A DNA stretch of 64,000 bases, taken from Pyrocephalus nanus (Eukaryota; Chordata; Aves; Passeriformes; Tyrannidae). Both the position numbers and the translations under genes were made by a program. The notes beneath the pieces were generated by a model. It did not search any database. It saw nothing but the letters and a program-made list of their open reading frames with translations, and had not been told where the DNA came from. Numbering within the stretch: the first letter of the stretch is position 1; every line of letters starts with the position of its first letter. Below are positions 12,901 to 26,800 of the stretch, in pieces. The stretch is taken from positions 6,383,501 to 6,447,500 of the forward strand of contig CM076277.1 of assembly GCA_038380795.1 (NCBI GenBank), written 5' to 3'.

Positions 12901-15900
12901 GGTCCTGGAGCAAACATCCAAGCTAGTATTTAAAACAAGTAGTTATCTAAAACTAGTTATCAAAACCCACTGAAAACAGTTATCACCTGCACTTTTTGAC
13001 TGAACTGACAAACCCTTCATGAGGAAATTCAGATCACAGCAGCTTGAGTTTTGCAGCAGTGGTATTTTAAGTTTCAGAAAATCTTTACAAGGGTTAGTCT
13101 GAGTTTAACTGAACTTTTCTAAGTAATCCATCAATATAAACCTCATTTCTTCCTCATCACGATCTCAGACTTCAACAGATATTGCAATAGAAGGATCTGA
13201 ATACTGTCCAAAAGGGGTCCTGCCTGATGGCCCTGAGCCAGGCAGTGTTTCAGTAAGGTCAGGGGAAAACAAAACTGGAGTTGCTGGAAAGCCCACACTG
13301 TGCATGACAACGTGTCCCCACTGAAAGCTCACCACACTGGAAATCACTGTGCATTCCATGTGATAATTAAATGGTGAAAGCAAATAAGACAGATTTTGTT
13401 GATTTTTTCCTTTCAATCTGACTACAGAAATCCACTTTCATTCTTAGAGGAACTGGAGATGTCTCCATTACTCACAGCCAAGCCTACCAAGAATGACTTG
13501 GCAAGTACTAGAGATGAATCACAACACAGCTCTGCAGTCATGAGCCCATTGTGAATGGATTCAGTTATTTTTTAATATCCTTGTTTCCAGTATGCAATGT
13601 TTAAGAGAAAAAAGAATTAATCTGAAAAGAGGGCGTAGAAGGAGAAATGCTCACCTGTGTTGGGTCTTGTACTTCACACAGGCAGGAAATAGGTGGTTAG
13701 ATAAAGCAGTTCTGTTAAAACTCAGCATCATCTTACAACAACTGTGAGAGGTCATTTGGGCTTTGTTTACTTTTTGAAACCAGAAGGAAAGTTTGAGGTG
13801 GAAAACCACACTGAAATATGACTGGAGCTGATCTGGACTGTCACCCACAAGACAGGGCAATCTACTGATCACTAACTACTGGTTTCAGTCTCAATTTCTA
13901 ATTGAAGATATTTCACCTTGTCAGCCCACCTGAGCAGAAGGCTTGGAATTCTGTAAGATTCCTGGTTCTGAAAGCCATTGCCTTTGGAACCCTGCCCTTT
14001 TTTCTCCCTGTTCAGCTAACCTGTGTTACTGTGTTAGCTGTGTCCGAGCTTTCAAACTGAACCAAGGCTTTGGGGGGAGCCACCTCTTTCATTCCTTCAA
14101 CTGAGCTGAGTCTACAGGACTGTTAGACTCAAACTGCTGGGAGAGAAGACTCAGGGGCCACAAACCTGTGTTTTATGGACAGAGAAAAAAGTGACTATGA
14201 GAGCCTGTCCTGCCACTCACCAGATCCCAATCCCTTTCAGCTCTTCAGTCATGAAGCTCATCCCCATCACAAAAACAGAGCGAGGAGAGCTCTGTGAGGC
14301 TGATTGCAGGAGCTGCCACTGCAAGAGCTTCCTTCAGTAGAGAGGATTAGAGCGTCCTGAAAATGTCAATCAGATATCAAAGATACATGAAGATTGAAAA
14401 ATAAAACGTATGATTTATAAAAATAAGTCTTTGGGAGACACACTGAGTGCCTTGAAGAAATTCAAGAGAAATATGTCCCCAATAAACACAGTCTGCTGTC
14501 CAACTTTAATGTTGCCACCAATAGAACTCCAACCAATACAATAAATAAAACTGCTAAACCCTCGCTGCTATTTAATTTCCATTTACCACGACTGTCTCCT
14601 ACAGCTGCTCTGAGCTCATCCACCACCCACCAACCAAGTTCTCTGCACAGTGAAGGCAATTCTCACAATCAAGAACGTGCTGCTGTTTCTGTTCTCCCAC
14701 AGGAGCTGCACCAACCCCCCAGCACAGCCCCTGCCTGTTGAGTTTTCTGTTGTTTGGGTTTTAATTCACTTTCCTGAGATTGCTTTTCATTCACTTAGTG
14801 ACAGGTAGTTATTTGTTTGCAAGGGTTCCATTTGACATTTATTGTTAGTGTAAAACACTAATAATAATAATTAGTGCCTTTTTAGAGTTGTCTGAGGTTT
14901 TAGTGCTGGTGCATTGTTAATATAAAACATCCCAGTGCTTTGCTGGATATGGGATAGTATGATAGTATTTAAATATAACAAAAGGGCTCATTATACTGAG
15001 ACCAGATTGCAGTATCTTTGAGCCTCCCGTTAGCAAGCCAAGATTTAACAATACCTAAACTTGTTTGCAATGGTAATACTTTCAGGAAATGTGAAAAAAA
15101 ACCCCAAAAAAACCACTATCAAAACTGCACCAAAAACACTTCAACAAAACTAAACCCCAAACAAGAACTAGACAAACATACATCACTTTTATTCACTGAA
15201 GTAAGGGTCATGAAAAGGGGATGGAAATCAGTGAGAATATTGAATCCTACAATTACTTTGAGAGCCTCAAGGTGCTCCAAACATGCTCGTGCAGACACAT
15301 GGATGGGAAAAGATCATTCAAAAGCACTTCCTAGGCACCCCACTTATTCCAGCATGTCCCAGATAAACATTTTCATAACATGACCAATGAGGCTCTGGAC
15401 AACACTTTTGGAGAATTTCATTAAAATATATTTGCAATAATGTTGTGGATTCATATTAAGCACATTATCACACACCTTCCTTGGCTGGTTGCTCTTCACC
15501 ACCCTACCTTCCCACAGCAGTTTTTCCAGTTTCCTGTGTTTTATCAGTATTTTACAATTATTATCTACTTTGGGGGATATTCTTTGTTCTAGAAGGAGCA
15601 AGCTGACAAAAAGCTTCCCATATAGAGATGACTAGATAGAGTTTTTAATATCAGGAATCATTTAAAACTCAATGAAATAAGATATGCTGGTTTGAGTTAG
15701 TGACATTCCAGGAGATATTATATAGACACTGAAAATCAGGCTCCAAGTGTGATTGGCAAATGCCTGGCTCATAACAAGCTTGTTCTGACTCTTTTCTCCT
15801 CCAGTTCACCTCTAATCATAGTTGAAAGTTGGAGTCAGTTCTCATTTCAGCTGGGGAAGCTCAGGGATGATCTCATCTCTGTAGAACTCTGGTTTTGGAC

Positions 15901-16106
15901 AGATCTTGTTCCAGGCAAGATTCAGAAGTCAGATCTGTGCCAGCTGACATTGCACAAGTGAAGCCCAATTTACAAGTGAGGAAGGGCTCCCCCTTTATCT
16001 TCTAATGGAGTCAGGTCACAAGGGGAGAAAAAGAACAGCAAAACCTTGAATGGAAGGTCAAAAGAAAAGGCAGAGTTGAGACTGAAGTAGCTCAACCCAT
16101 GGGGGA

Positions 16107-16133
16107 GTGTGTGTGTGTGTGTGGGGGGGGGGG
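16107..16133. repeat. (GT)8 followed by G11
   Basis: A dinucleotide GT tract at 16107-16122 passes directly into a run of eleven G at 16123-16133. Likely length-polymorphic; no function is implied. Confidence 0.9.
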
Positions 16134-16819
16134 AAAGTCCTGCACAGTTATTACTTTGAAAAAACAAAGAGCTGAGCTGGGTTGCAAAGTGAGCTCCAAA
16201 AACTCTTGCCACAATTACATGAGCAGAAAGACCAAATAACAGGAAGGAAACAAAGAATTGCTTCCTTATTCCTTCATTTCCCTTTCTTTCAAGAGCCAAC
16301 TTATCCTAACTGGAGGAAATAGCATTTATTATGACAAACTGAGTCTAGACAAGATATGTCAGGTTCAGCTGCACTGTGCAGCTTAAGGTACACATTTATA
16401 CTACAGATTGGAAGAAGAGACATGTGAAACAAGAATTTCAATATTGAGCCCTGCTAGATCTTCCAGGCTTTCTGCCTGAACACATGTTGGCATGAAGCGC
16501 TCGTCTCTGCATGATCTTGACAGTCCCAGGGTTAAACTACTCCCCTTTCCCATCTGTTCATTCCCGAGGCCATTGGACAGCACAAACTCCCCAGATATCC
16601 AATGTATTTTCATTTTGGGACTTACACAGCCAGCTGATATACTAAACACTCCCTGGATTTAACACCAGTGCTCCAATAATGGAATTTAAGAAGCCTTTCT
16701 AAAAGAAATCTCACTTGGTGCCAAACTACAACCTCCGAGCCAACAGCTTCTCCTGGGTTCTTACTCTGCTCAATCCACTCAAGGCTGAAGTAGCTTGAGA
16801 AGGAAATAACAGGTGGGGG

Positions 16820-16850
16820 TTTTTTTTGTTTTTTTTTTTTTTTTTTTTTT
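16820..16850. repeat. Poly(T) tract
   Basis: About 30 T interrupted by one G, followed by CTCTCT. It could be the tail of an old minus-strand retroposed sequence, but no body of a SINE or processed transcript was recognised beside it. Confidence 0.8.
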
Positions 16851-19800
16851 CTCTCTGGATGGAGCAAAAACTGCTGAAATAATTCTGTATCACACATTTA
16901 TTTTCCACTGTATTTGGCAAGAACAACAAGAGGGCCTGGAAGGATCCATAAAGGTCCAACAAGCTCCAAAGCTTGAAGGATGCATGAAAATACTGAATTA
17001 TTGCTTTGCAAACCAGAGCTGCTGACATTGCTAGGAAATCTTAGAAAGGATCACAACTGATACCATTAAAATATATGCCAGAGGAAAAAGCAGGAATTAA
17101 TACAAATTTTCAGTAAAAATAAAAGGTTAGGGTAACTTTGAGGTAATTTTAAACACTCCATTTCAAATACCTTGCTTTAAACTTGTAAAAAGGAGAAAGA
17201 AAAAAAAAAAAAAAGGGTAAATCCTACATCAAATATTTGACTAAGAAACCAACTTATTTTTATTTTATGAAAAAAATATGGAGGGGGCCTTTTTGCCTTG
17301 ATTCTGCTGTGAAAATGTTTGGAAAGCCCAGAAAGCTTAGTCAGCTTTAACTGAGGCCTAACAAAGCTGGGAGGAAGCTTTGTTTTCCATGGTTCTAAAC
17401 ATGCATCCAGATCTGCTGTTGACAAGGACAGAAGCAAAATCTTAGGGGGGGAGGGGGGGATAAGATAATGCCAAAATCTGCTGAACTCTGTTTTGATTCT
17501 GTGACCCAGATACCAGCAGGGAAATAACAAACGTTTGCTGGATGTTACACTTGGCTTTTCTACTGCAGAGCTGAGCCTTAAATGACCCTGGAGCATCCAT
17601 TTGCTGCATTATAAATTCTCAGAAAGCATCAGAAGTCAAGATGTTCCCATTGATGGGCTTGTCTTGAAAAACAGAGCTTTATGGAGGGTGACAACTCCTG
17701 TTTACAAGTGGGCAACTTCCATAGTTTTATCTCTACTAGAGGAAATTAATATTAGAAGTTCTAAGGATTAAAAACTTCACAAAGATGAAATATAGATGCT
17801 GAAGTTAATTTGTTTAATTTATTATTGTATATATTAGAAAAAGCTTTGGGCAAAACAGAGTATCTTAAAAGAATTCTCTCCCCTTCATATCCCTCTTTTA
17901 TAGGAACTGTGTTTTTCCTTTCTATCCCCTCAAATTCAGCAAGTTCTAGAAAAGCATAAATCAGATTTTCCACCCAGAAACTGGGGAATTTTGTCAAAAA
18001 GTTTTCCCAACTCTCAGCTGAAAGCCTTTTTCTCCTGCAGCTGCATGGTTTTGCATCTTTGCATGGTTCTCCCAGCATTATGGCAAAATCCACCTGATGG
18101 GGTTTGTGCCCCCAGCCCTGTGTGACTTCCCCTGCTGTGGGTAGGCTGGGCCATCTGCTCAGGGCAGAAAATCCTGTGCTTTGCTAGGGTTTCCTCCATT
18201 TCCCCAATCTTTCCCCCCCTCTCCAAGCCAAACAAAACTGTTTCCTCCTTCTCCTGTGTGACCCAAGAGTGGTTTCCACCACCCTGCACCCGTGATGTGA
18301 TGTGGGGTGACATGATTGATGCAGCCTGACCTGACACGTCGTGACGCCGCTTGTCACATGTGGAATTCAGCAAGAAAAGCTAAATAACCAACCCTGACAT
18401 GTTCATAATAACTGAGGATTCCTCCATTCCTCATTATCTCCAAATTACCTCAGCCTTTACTACAGAAATGTTGCCATCATGAGAAAGCAAGTTACCTGCT
18501 CTTGAGACAGCAACAGTTGGACTAGGATCCCAAAATCTTTACAGGGGTGTTTTCTTCCCCCTCAAAAATTTCACAAAGCAAAGACTCAAGGCTTAAATTG
18601 CAGATTCCAAACTCCCCAATGTGAAGCAGGGTGCACATTTCATCCCTCCTGTAAATTAGGGAATGCAAACAGCTTGTCACCCCCCTGGAGACCAGGAGGT
18701 ACCTTCCACAAAGTGTCAAAAGCTGAGCCAGTGCTAATAATTCTGCATTTCCTTTGAGTGGATGCTGGACTCTGTTCTTTGAGTGTCTATTGAAAAGGCA
18801 AGAAAAAAAGAATGGAAATCAAGATTCTGCATAGCTTACCTGCAGTTCTAATGTGCTGTGTACTACAGAGCAGCAGAGTGTGGCATTAACAGTGTGCACT
18901 TTGTGGCTACTCTGCTTCTAAAATGCTACTTTTATTCCTAAAAAAGTGATAAAGGCCCTACAGCACCTCACAGGCAGCTTTAATAGCCATTACACACTTA
19001 TTTTCCCAGAACATTCTTTCTTTGGTACCTCATTTAAGGCACAAGAGTCCAAGAGGAGCCTACAGAAATATCCTGGTTCTCCAGAAACATCCAGGGCCCC
19101 CTGCTCTGCTTCTCACACCAGCCACTGAGGGGCTTCAGCAGCATCAGATCAGGAGCAACACAGAGCAATCAGAGCCCAGATTTTTTCCACACTCAAGTCA
19201 GCATGTGAGGGAAGGTAAAGGTTAGTTGGCATGTTAATAAAAATGACTTGAAATAATTCCAGTTGGTGCCACTTTCAAGGAGAAGGATATTGTCCAAATG
19301 GCAGAGTTGTCAGCAAATACTGAGTAACACCCAATCTTTGGGTATTTTCAATACCCTCCACAAACTACAGGCAGAAGCACCCTTACGTTTTAATTGATGC
19401 TGGACAAATCCCTAAACTCTTCCCTGGCAATTTTTAGCACCTTTCCCAAGGCAACCTGGCACCTGTTCTCTTTAGACACCTTTCTCCTCCATGATCTACC
19501 AGCATTGCAGAAGACAAGGTCAGGCAGGTTCCTATGAAAACCCTTCTATCCAGGGCTCTCAAGTTTTCCTGAGTATTTTTCATGTTTCTACACCCATTAC
19601 TGCTTGCTTAAAGCATTGCTCTGTCCCTATAAGGGTAGTTGCATTCTTTCTTCCTAGAAATGGCAGCCAGAAACAGCTGCCATTATTTTGGACTCATGGA
19701 AAAAAACCACCAAACCACAAAACAAACAAACAAAAAAAACACAAAAGCAACCAAAACCTAAGACCAGACCAAAAAATACTGAGTGTGTGGAGAAAAATAG

Positions 19801-20745
19801 GACAATTGAACAGAGGTTGAAGTCCTACAACCATGAAGTGACTCAGCATGAGGGCCCAGCAGCCAAAGACTTCAGACTGGCACTAGTCTGAAGTGGCAGC
19901 TTTTACTTCAAGAGATAAAGCAGATTAATTATTGCTCAAGATTTGGTGTGTTGCTGGAGCTTGCTGAACAGTCCAGCAAAAAAAGGGGATCGGGCGATAA
20001 GGAAGTGAAAAGCTCCCTGGAAGTATAAACAAGCAAGGGCAAACTTGAACTATATTTTAGTAAACACATACCTCTATGGCCAGCTAATATTTCAGACATC
20101 AATTACCAGCACTGGCCTCAAGTGCAGCAGTTGTTGACTTTGAAGACTGGAGGTGATACCCTTAAATAAAGCAGCTCCATTGTGATCAATCCGACTGCAC
20201 CAAAGCCAACCCCGGAAGGGTCTGATCCAAGTCTGTTTGACTTCAAGATCAAAACAATCTGACTAAAATTTTCTAAAGGGCCACTCTAATGGCTTTTCTT
20301 TGCTAGACAATGTTATCATAGGCAAATATCCACACAAAGAGCAGGGCAGGGATCAGGTGCTCCCGAGCAGCGGCTGCGGAGCAGCAACACCATGCTCAGG
20401 TTGTGTCTGTTGAGTCACTCAGCTGTGTGGTGGTGCTGGGACACAGTGATGTTTCACACTGCTCAGACCTACAGGACACATGATTCCTGCATTAATCACC
20501 TGTGTCCCACCAGGGTTTCAGATGTGGACTGACAGCTTTGTGTTTGGGGTGGGCAAATTCAGAGCTGGCTTCGCTCAGAGCTGAATTTCCTCTGAAAACC
20601 AACTGCCACAAAAACCAGCAGCAAATCCAAGTGTTGACAACATGAAAAACTCTTGAAGTCTTCTTCAGGTTGAAGTTGAGCGAGTTTGTTTCAGCAAACT
20701 GGCAAGTAAAACAAAGTTTTGAAGAAAGATTCACCCTCATGAAGC

Positions 20746-20885
20746 CACAGAATCACAGAATATGCTGAGCTGGAAAGACCCACAAGGATCATCAAGTCCA
20801 GCTCCTGGCCCTGCACAGGACCATCCCCAAGAGCCACATCACGTGCCTGGGGGTATTGTCCAAACAGTTGTTGAACTCTGTCACA
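20746..20885 (-). mobile_element. CR1 LINE 3'-end fragment, minus strand
   Basis: The + strand begins with two tandem copies of CACAGAAT, the reverse complement of the CR1 3' octamer. It continues as 'gagctggaaagacccacaaggatcatcaagtccagctcctggccctgcacaggacc' and ends near 'gttgttgaactctgtca'. This is the reverse complement of a CR1 3' end, so the element points left. It is about 140 bases long, 5'-truncated and noncoding. Confidence 0.92.
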
Positions 20886-23800
20886 CCTTTCTCTTTCATT
20901 TTCACCACTAGTCTTAGATCATCCATAAAAACAGATAGAAAAGGACAAATAAAAGTTATTCATTCATCACAAAGCTTGACAATGTTTTATAGACAAATTC
21001 CTCCCATCTTGAAAAGAAATTTGGCATCTTTATCATACATTGTGGCCTCATCCTCAGCCAAGAGCAAAACTGAAGTTGTAGGGTCACAAAGACACTTTAA
21101 TGGTACAACACCAACTCCAAGAACAAAATTTGCTTTTAGCTGCTGTAAAACCAACACCCAGTGGAACTAAAGCAGAACTGGGAGCTCAACACATAGCTGA
21201 GCTCTCCCCAAAAGGCAGAATTCAGAGTTCAGATCTTGGACCAGTATCTCATGGGTACACATGTGGCACATTCATCTCACACACAGCTTTATCCAGGGTG
21301 AAACACTGTAAACACCTTTGTAGTAACCAGCTCCTCCCATTTAAGTGCCTGCTCAAGCTTAAGCTGGGGAAGCCCAGTGCAAAGCTGAGCTGTGGTGACT
21401 GAAACCTTCTTATGCTAAGTGCTCACCAGGACAAATTGGTACAAAATTAGTCCCAACCTTTCTAATATTTGCATTTTCCTTATGCAGAAGAAACTGTTCT
21501 ACAGTTCTCCCAGTCCTCCTCATACACCACAAAGCCTTTGAAATAGTAATAAGATCTATTTACTGCCATGGGTTTATTTAGTGTAGCATTTTTAACCCTG
21601 CTAAAATCCCTCTTCCTGCCTCCAGTAATTTCTGATATCTATAACAGAAAATACAGGGGAGGATAGAGTAAAAAAATACAACTTAGAGTTGGAAAGTTGA
21701 TCCCCACCTTTTTAAGAGCCACAGCTTTCAAAAAAGAAGCTTTTCCATCTCATGTAGTAACTGTTAGCAGTTTGTGACATTTCTAGTCTGTCCAGGGTGT
21801 AACTAGTACATGACAGGTCAAGTCTGTCACCTTCATAAAAGCAAAGAACATCTACACTGGCACACTACACTGTGCAGCCCCCCTGAGAATTGCCAGTGTC
21901 ACACCAAATATCATCAGCAATATTTATCTTCTCTTCATCTCTGCCATTTGTAGAGCTTCCAAAAAATTCAGATAATATTTACATGAGGACAGCTTTCTCC
22001 ATACTCTTGTCAAGTGAGTGCCATAAACCAAAGCTTGAATCCACGAGATTTAATTTTTCCTTGTGGCAATTATAATTAAAATACAGCTGTCTTTGGGGAA
22101 TACCTGGAAAATTAGGGTTATTGTTGTCACTGTAATTAATTAAATATCATCATATGCTTGCTCTTAAAAATTATCAGATTTGATGCTCCCTATTATCCTC
22201 ATTAAGGAAATGGTGAAATAAAAGTGAATGAATTGCAATCAGATGAATTAATGATTAGCCAAGAATATTTTCAATTGAATTCTGTAACCAGCAGGTTTCA
22301 CATCCTGGCACACAGGGCTCTCCTTTGGGCTCATATGAAGTTAGTGCTCCAATTAGGAAACTTTCCTCTGTTCAGAGAAAGAGTCACATAAACCAGGGGG
22401 GAGGAGGGGAAGGTAAATCATTCTCCTGGAGCTGGTCAGGGATTTAGCAAGGAAACAATACTAATATGGGCCCATCCCAGACACACCAGATATGGCATTG
22501 CCCTAAATGAGAAATGACACAAAAAGCAATAGGTCGTTTCTGCAAGTGAGATGGGGGACAACAATGGGCCAAATTTGGGGTGAAGCAAAGCCCCTGAGTC
22601 CTCCAGGGAAGCCCTTCTGCTTCCCTGCTTTCCAGGCCTGTGCCAGCACTTGCACAGCACACACAGCGTGGGAGATGCTCTTCCTGATGTGCTGGATATT
22701 TTGCCAACTGTATTTCCCTCTCTTCCTCCTGTCTCCACCCCAGCATGTTCCTTGTTGTGGCAGGTGCAGGAACACGGGCTCCATGGCCAGATGGGCAGCC
22801 CCCAGGAGTTCTCCCATGTCAGCAATTTGCCAGAGGTTTTTCTTGTACCCCTTGACCTGCTGCAAAACTGCCCCTCCAAAGGAGCCCAATTCCCCAGCCT
22901 CAGCCCTTCTCACCATTTCTGTTGTTCAGTCAACAGGAAAAAAAATAAAGGGATTGATTTGGAGTAACAATTCAAGTTATTTAATAAAGACATAGAAGAA
23001 AAAGGATATTTAGACCTATCCTAAAAGATAAAGTTTCCCAAATGCTCAGTTTCTAATGTAATTTTGAACAGAAGTTGAATGCTACAGCAACATTAATCAG
23101 TTATTCAAATGCATTTGTTGTGCAGTAATACAGAGTTGGCCTTTGCTGTGTATAATGTCAAGAGAAGCTATTTTAGGGAGCAACATCCCCTTTGCCTATC
23201 TCTGTGTGATGCCACACACTCAGAGTGTCACCAAGAACATCTCTGCTGCAAAGGCAGGAAGCTGATGGTCTCTTCCTTCTTTCCATGATTCTGTTCCAGA
23301 GGGTCCTGCCTCAAATGAAGCTCAAGTCTCACCTGTACATGACATTTATTTCTCAAAGGCACAAGCCCTGTGTCTGCTGTCACCATTTACAGTCACACAG
23401 CCCTCAGAGCCAGGTCTGTGGTGGCCCTGCAGCCCTTCAGAAGCCATCTCCCTCAAATACAGCCACATTGCTCAGGTGCTTGCTGACAAAATCCTGTTCT
23501 GCATGTGCCAGACAGCATCCAAAGCCAGCCCTACTTGTGATTTTATCACTTCCTTATCACCTCAAAAAATCCTGAGGTAGGCTCTTAAATAGCAAAGAAA
23601 TTTAAAGGCATGTTACCCAGCTGATGATTTAGGGTGACTGTGCAGCCTGTTCCCTGCACAGCACTGACATGGACTATGGATTTGTCCTCTTGGTACAAGT
23701 TCATCCTCCAAAGGAACAGAGTTCCAGACAGTGTCAATGCTCAACCACACAGGCAAAGCTTCCAAGGGGCCACATATGACAACAGATATATGTTTAAAAT

Positions 23801-26800
23801 ATCAATTATTGAATGCATTCACTGTGTAGCCACAGCAACCTGCTCTTTTGGATGTTTTATGCATCAGATCCACTTACACAGTGATTTCCATGGGGAAACA
23901 CAGTTACAGACTCATGTTTGTTGTCCAGCCTGTACAAGAAATGCTGACTGCCCTGTCACTGGGACAAAAAATGCTCAGGGAAGGTCTAACTGTTCCCAGT
24001 TACTTCACTGGAAAAAAAGGACCAATATTTACGACCTCAAAGTCTTGTGTGTTTTAGTCCCTGGGCTCAACCTTCAACTATTCCCTTATTCACACTCCAA
24101 GAACTGCCCTCTCAGTGCAGTGGTTTGCAGAATTAGGTCCTTTGTTTCTTTATCCCAGCAGATCATCTAAAATATACTGCTAACATGCAACAGTACTATA
24201 TGTTTTCAAAAGTTAACACATGGTTTTCCTCCCCAACTCCAATTTTACCTTGTCTTCATGCAACCCATGACACGTGGGCTGGTGATCAAAGTATCACAGA
24301 GGAAATCATCCAGTGAGGGGTTTGTCCCTTATTCTTCTGTAAAAGTACTGTTTTGCTGCTGGGGGTGTGATTGTGCCCTGAAACCGTTTTGTGAGGTTGC
24401 AGTTTGAGCAGACAGTTTTCTGGTGGCAGCTGTGGCTCAAACACCCTTTCAAACACCCTCGATTCTGCTTCCAGCCACCTTCACCTCTGCTGTCGCCACT
24501 GGTGTGACTGCAGGGCAAATTCTGAAAACTTAAACTACCTTCTCCTTGTGGCCAGGTTCTTCTTCAGCCAAATCATCTTGTATATCCACGTACACAGCAG
24601 TGGGCTGCCATGGTAGGGACAGGATATTAAGATTGCAGCAAAGTATAGGAGTTGTTTAAAACAGTTTAGTCCCTCTGGAACAGCTCTGCTATGATATGTC
24701 ACCCAGCCCGTGATCACAGATGACCCAACACCCTCCTCCATAATTCCTCTTCAGGGAAGAGCCCAGAAAACCAGCAGTCCCAGCAGAACACCCTTGTTTT
24801 AGTTCCTTTAAATCCCACTTTTTATACTGGTATTAATATCTTTAAAAGAGCAGTGGCGAGTAGCATTAAATCTTTGTTCCCTTTTCCCTCATTGTTAGTT
24901 CAATGGGCTGTTGGCTAAAACATACAAAAGAGAGGAAGATTGGCTGACTTGAGACCTGCTGAAGAGGCTTTTGCTTACACTGCCTGCATTTCTTTGTTTA
25001 TCTGACTGCATTGTTTTGCTTCAATAGTTATATTTAGAGCATTCATAAAAAGGATGAAATAAGGGTTGGTTGTTTTTTTCCCCAACAAGCTGTGGCTATA
25101 GCCAAGTTCTACTGAGCACTCAGGAGCTCTGCAAACAAAGAACTGAGCAAACAAAGAAAAGAGCTACACAGGAGCTGGGGAGTCCTGGCCCAGCCCAGAG
25201 ACAGACAAATGGCCTTGGGTGGCTACTGAACATGTGAGGGTGAGCAAGACAGAGGGTGATTGCATGAGCTGGGCTGTCAAGTCCCTGTTCCTGACCAGTT
25301 TATTTTATTTCTCACCTCTGTGTTTCCTCAGTTTGAGGGCATTTTCACATAGAAGTGGATATACAAACAAAGGACATAAGAGGATATTTATTATTTTGCA
25401 TTTGCACTTTCTACTGAATTACTTCTCCCAACTCTGCTGTAATAGTGAAGTGGTGTAACTCAGGAAACAGGCATGGGGTTCATGGAATTCTGTGTGCAAA
25501 ACTCAGGGAACACAACCTGATATCCTCCCTTACATCATCTCTACCAGCATTCCTCCCTCCTATCACATGTGTAAGAGTTGTAAACAGAACAACCTTATTT
25601 TCCCTGAAATTTGATTGTTGTAGCTGGTGGATGCACAAATAAACTGGAATAGCTCAGCTGGAAACTCAAAGTGCACAGAGATTGAGCTCTGACTCAAGCA
25701 AGAATGACTTACAAGTTGTGAGAGGAGCTGGATGCTGTGGTTTGAGCCCTTCTTACCCCACCACATCCCACTTTGGTGTTCCCCCAGTTCCCCCAAAAGG
25801 GGTTATGCTCAAACCAAGTTATCCACATGGAAGAATAAGCAGCAGCACAGAGGGATATGTGCTTTTTGCAAGTGTTTAAATTTTTACCACAGTATTTATT
25901 AACCTATCCCACTGTTGACTTATGCTTCAATAAGGTGTCCAAAGAAGTTGAGCAGTATACAATTGTTCCAAGGAGAATGGTGCATTATTGCTGATCTCAA
26001 TTTGCATCAGAGAACAATCAAAGGACTTTTATGGGAGTCATTACCACAGGCACACAGTGAGTGCAGAGCCTCAAGTTAAAGCACTGCTGTAGTGGCAGAA
26101 CTACCACTTTCATTTGTCACCTCAATAGAAGACATTAAAAAATATATAGGTAATGAAACTTAAGCATAACAGGTTAATAATTAAGATAGCACAGATTTCT
26201 CCCTGCTGAAACAAGAACAAAAAGGACTGCACAAAGCATCCGTGCCATGACAACGTGGCAAGCAGAAATGCTGTGAAACCACAGGTTGGACAAAGGGAGG
26301 AATTCAAGAGTGGGGGTTTATTCCTCTCTAGGATATTTCAGTATTTTTGCAGCTTCCAGAGATGAGGTTTGTGACAGGTTTATCACTCTCAGCTACCTCA
26401 ACCCCGTCCTATCTTTCCCTCCTCCCCTTCCAAACCACACGCAGACACTTCTGTGAGAGCTGACCATCACGTGCCACAGCCTGCCTGTCTCTTTAGCCTC
26501 TGAAGTTGGATGCTGAAGAGGTGAGACTGGCTTTCAGAAAAGGTCAGCCAGTGCTAAAGGAGGAGACAGCCCCAGAGGTAGCTCGAAGCACTTGAAATGA
26601 TAGAATAACACTTTTGAATTGGCAAAGGGGCAGAGAGAAAGACACATAGGAGGAAGCGGCGGAGCCGAGACAACAGGAGACAAAAGTGAGGAGAATGGGA
26701 AAAAAGGTAACGTGGAGAAGGGAAATGGAGAGGCCAGGTAGAGTCAGGGAGGCACAGCGTGAAGATAAGCACAATTTTAATAGCAGAGAGGGCCCAAAAG

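Larger units (their letters stand above)
9977..20745. other. Intergenic DNA, no supported gene
   Basis: Over 10 kb of noncoding sequence. The longest open frame is 146 codons on the minus strand at 9999-10439. It partly arises from unspecialised sequence next to a CR1 fragment and has no domain. AT-rich intervals with homeodomain-type cores occur around 10840-11100. A single PBX-MEIS-like site (ATGTCAATCA, minus-strand TGATTGACAT) lies at 14363-14372, followed closely by a TCF-like ATCAAAG at 14377-14383. Homopolymer and GT tracts are listed separately. Confidence 0.65.

Noticed and set aside
22436..22995. Several overlapping 100-162-codon frames on both strands
   Set aside because: Simultaneously open frames on both strands reflect low stop-codon frequency in GC-richer DNA; no protein family recognised.
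23634..24170. 178-codon + strand open frame, Cys-containing
   Set aside because: It starts with GTG rather than ATG. The cysteines do not form a known motif spacing, and no flanking signals were seen.
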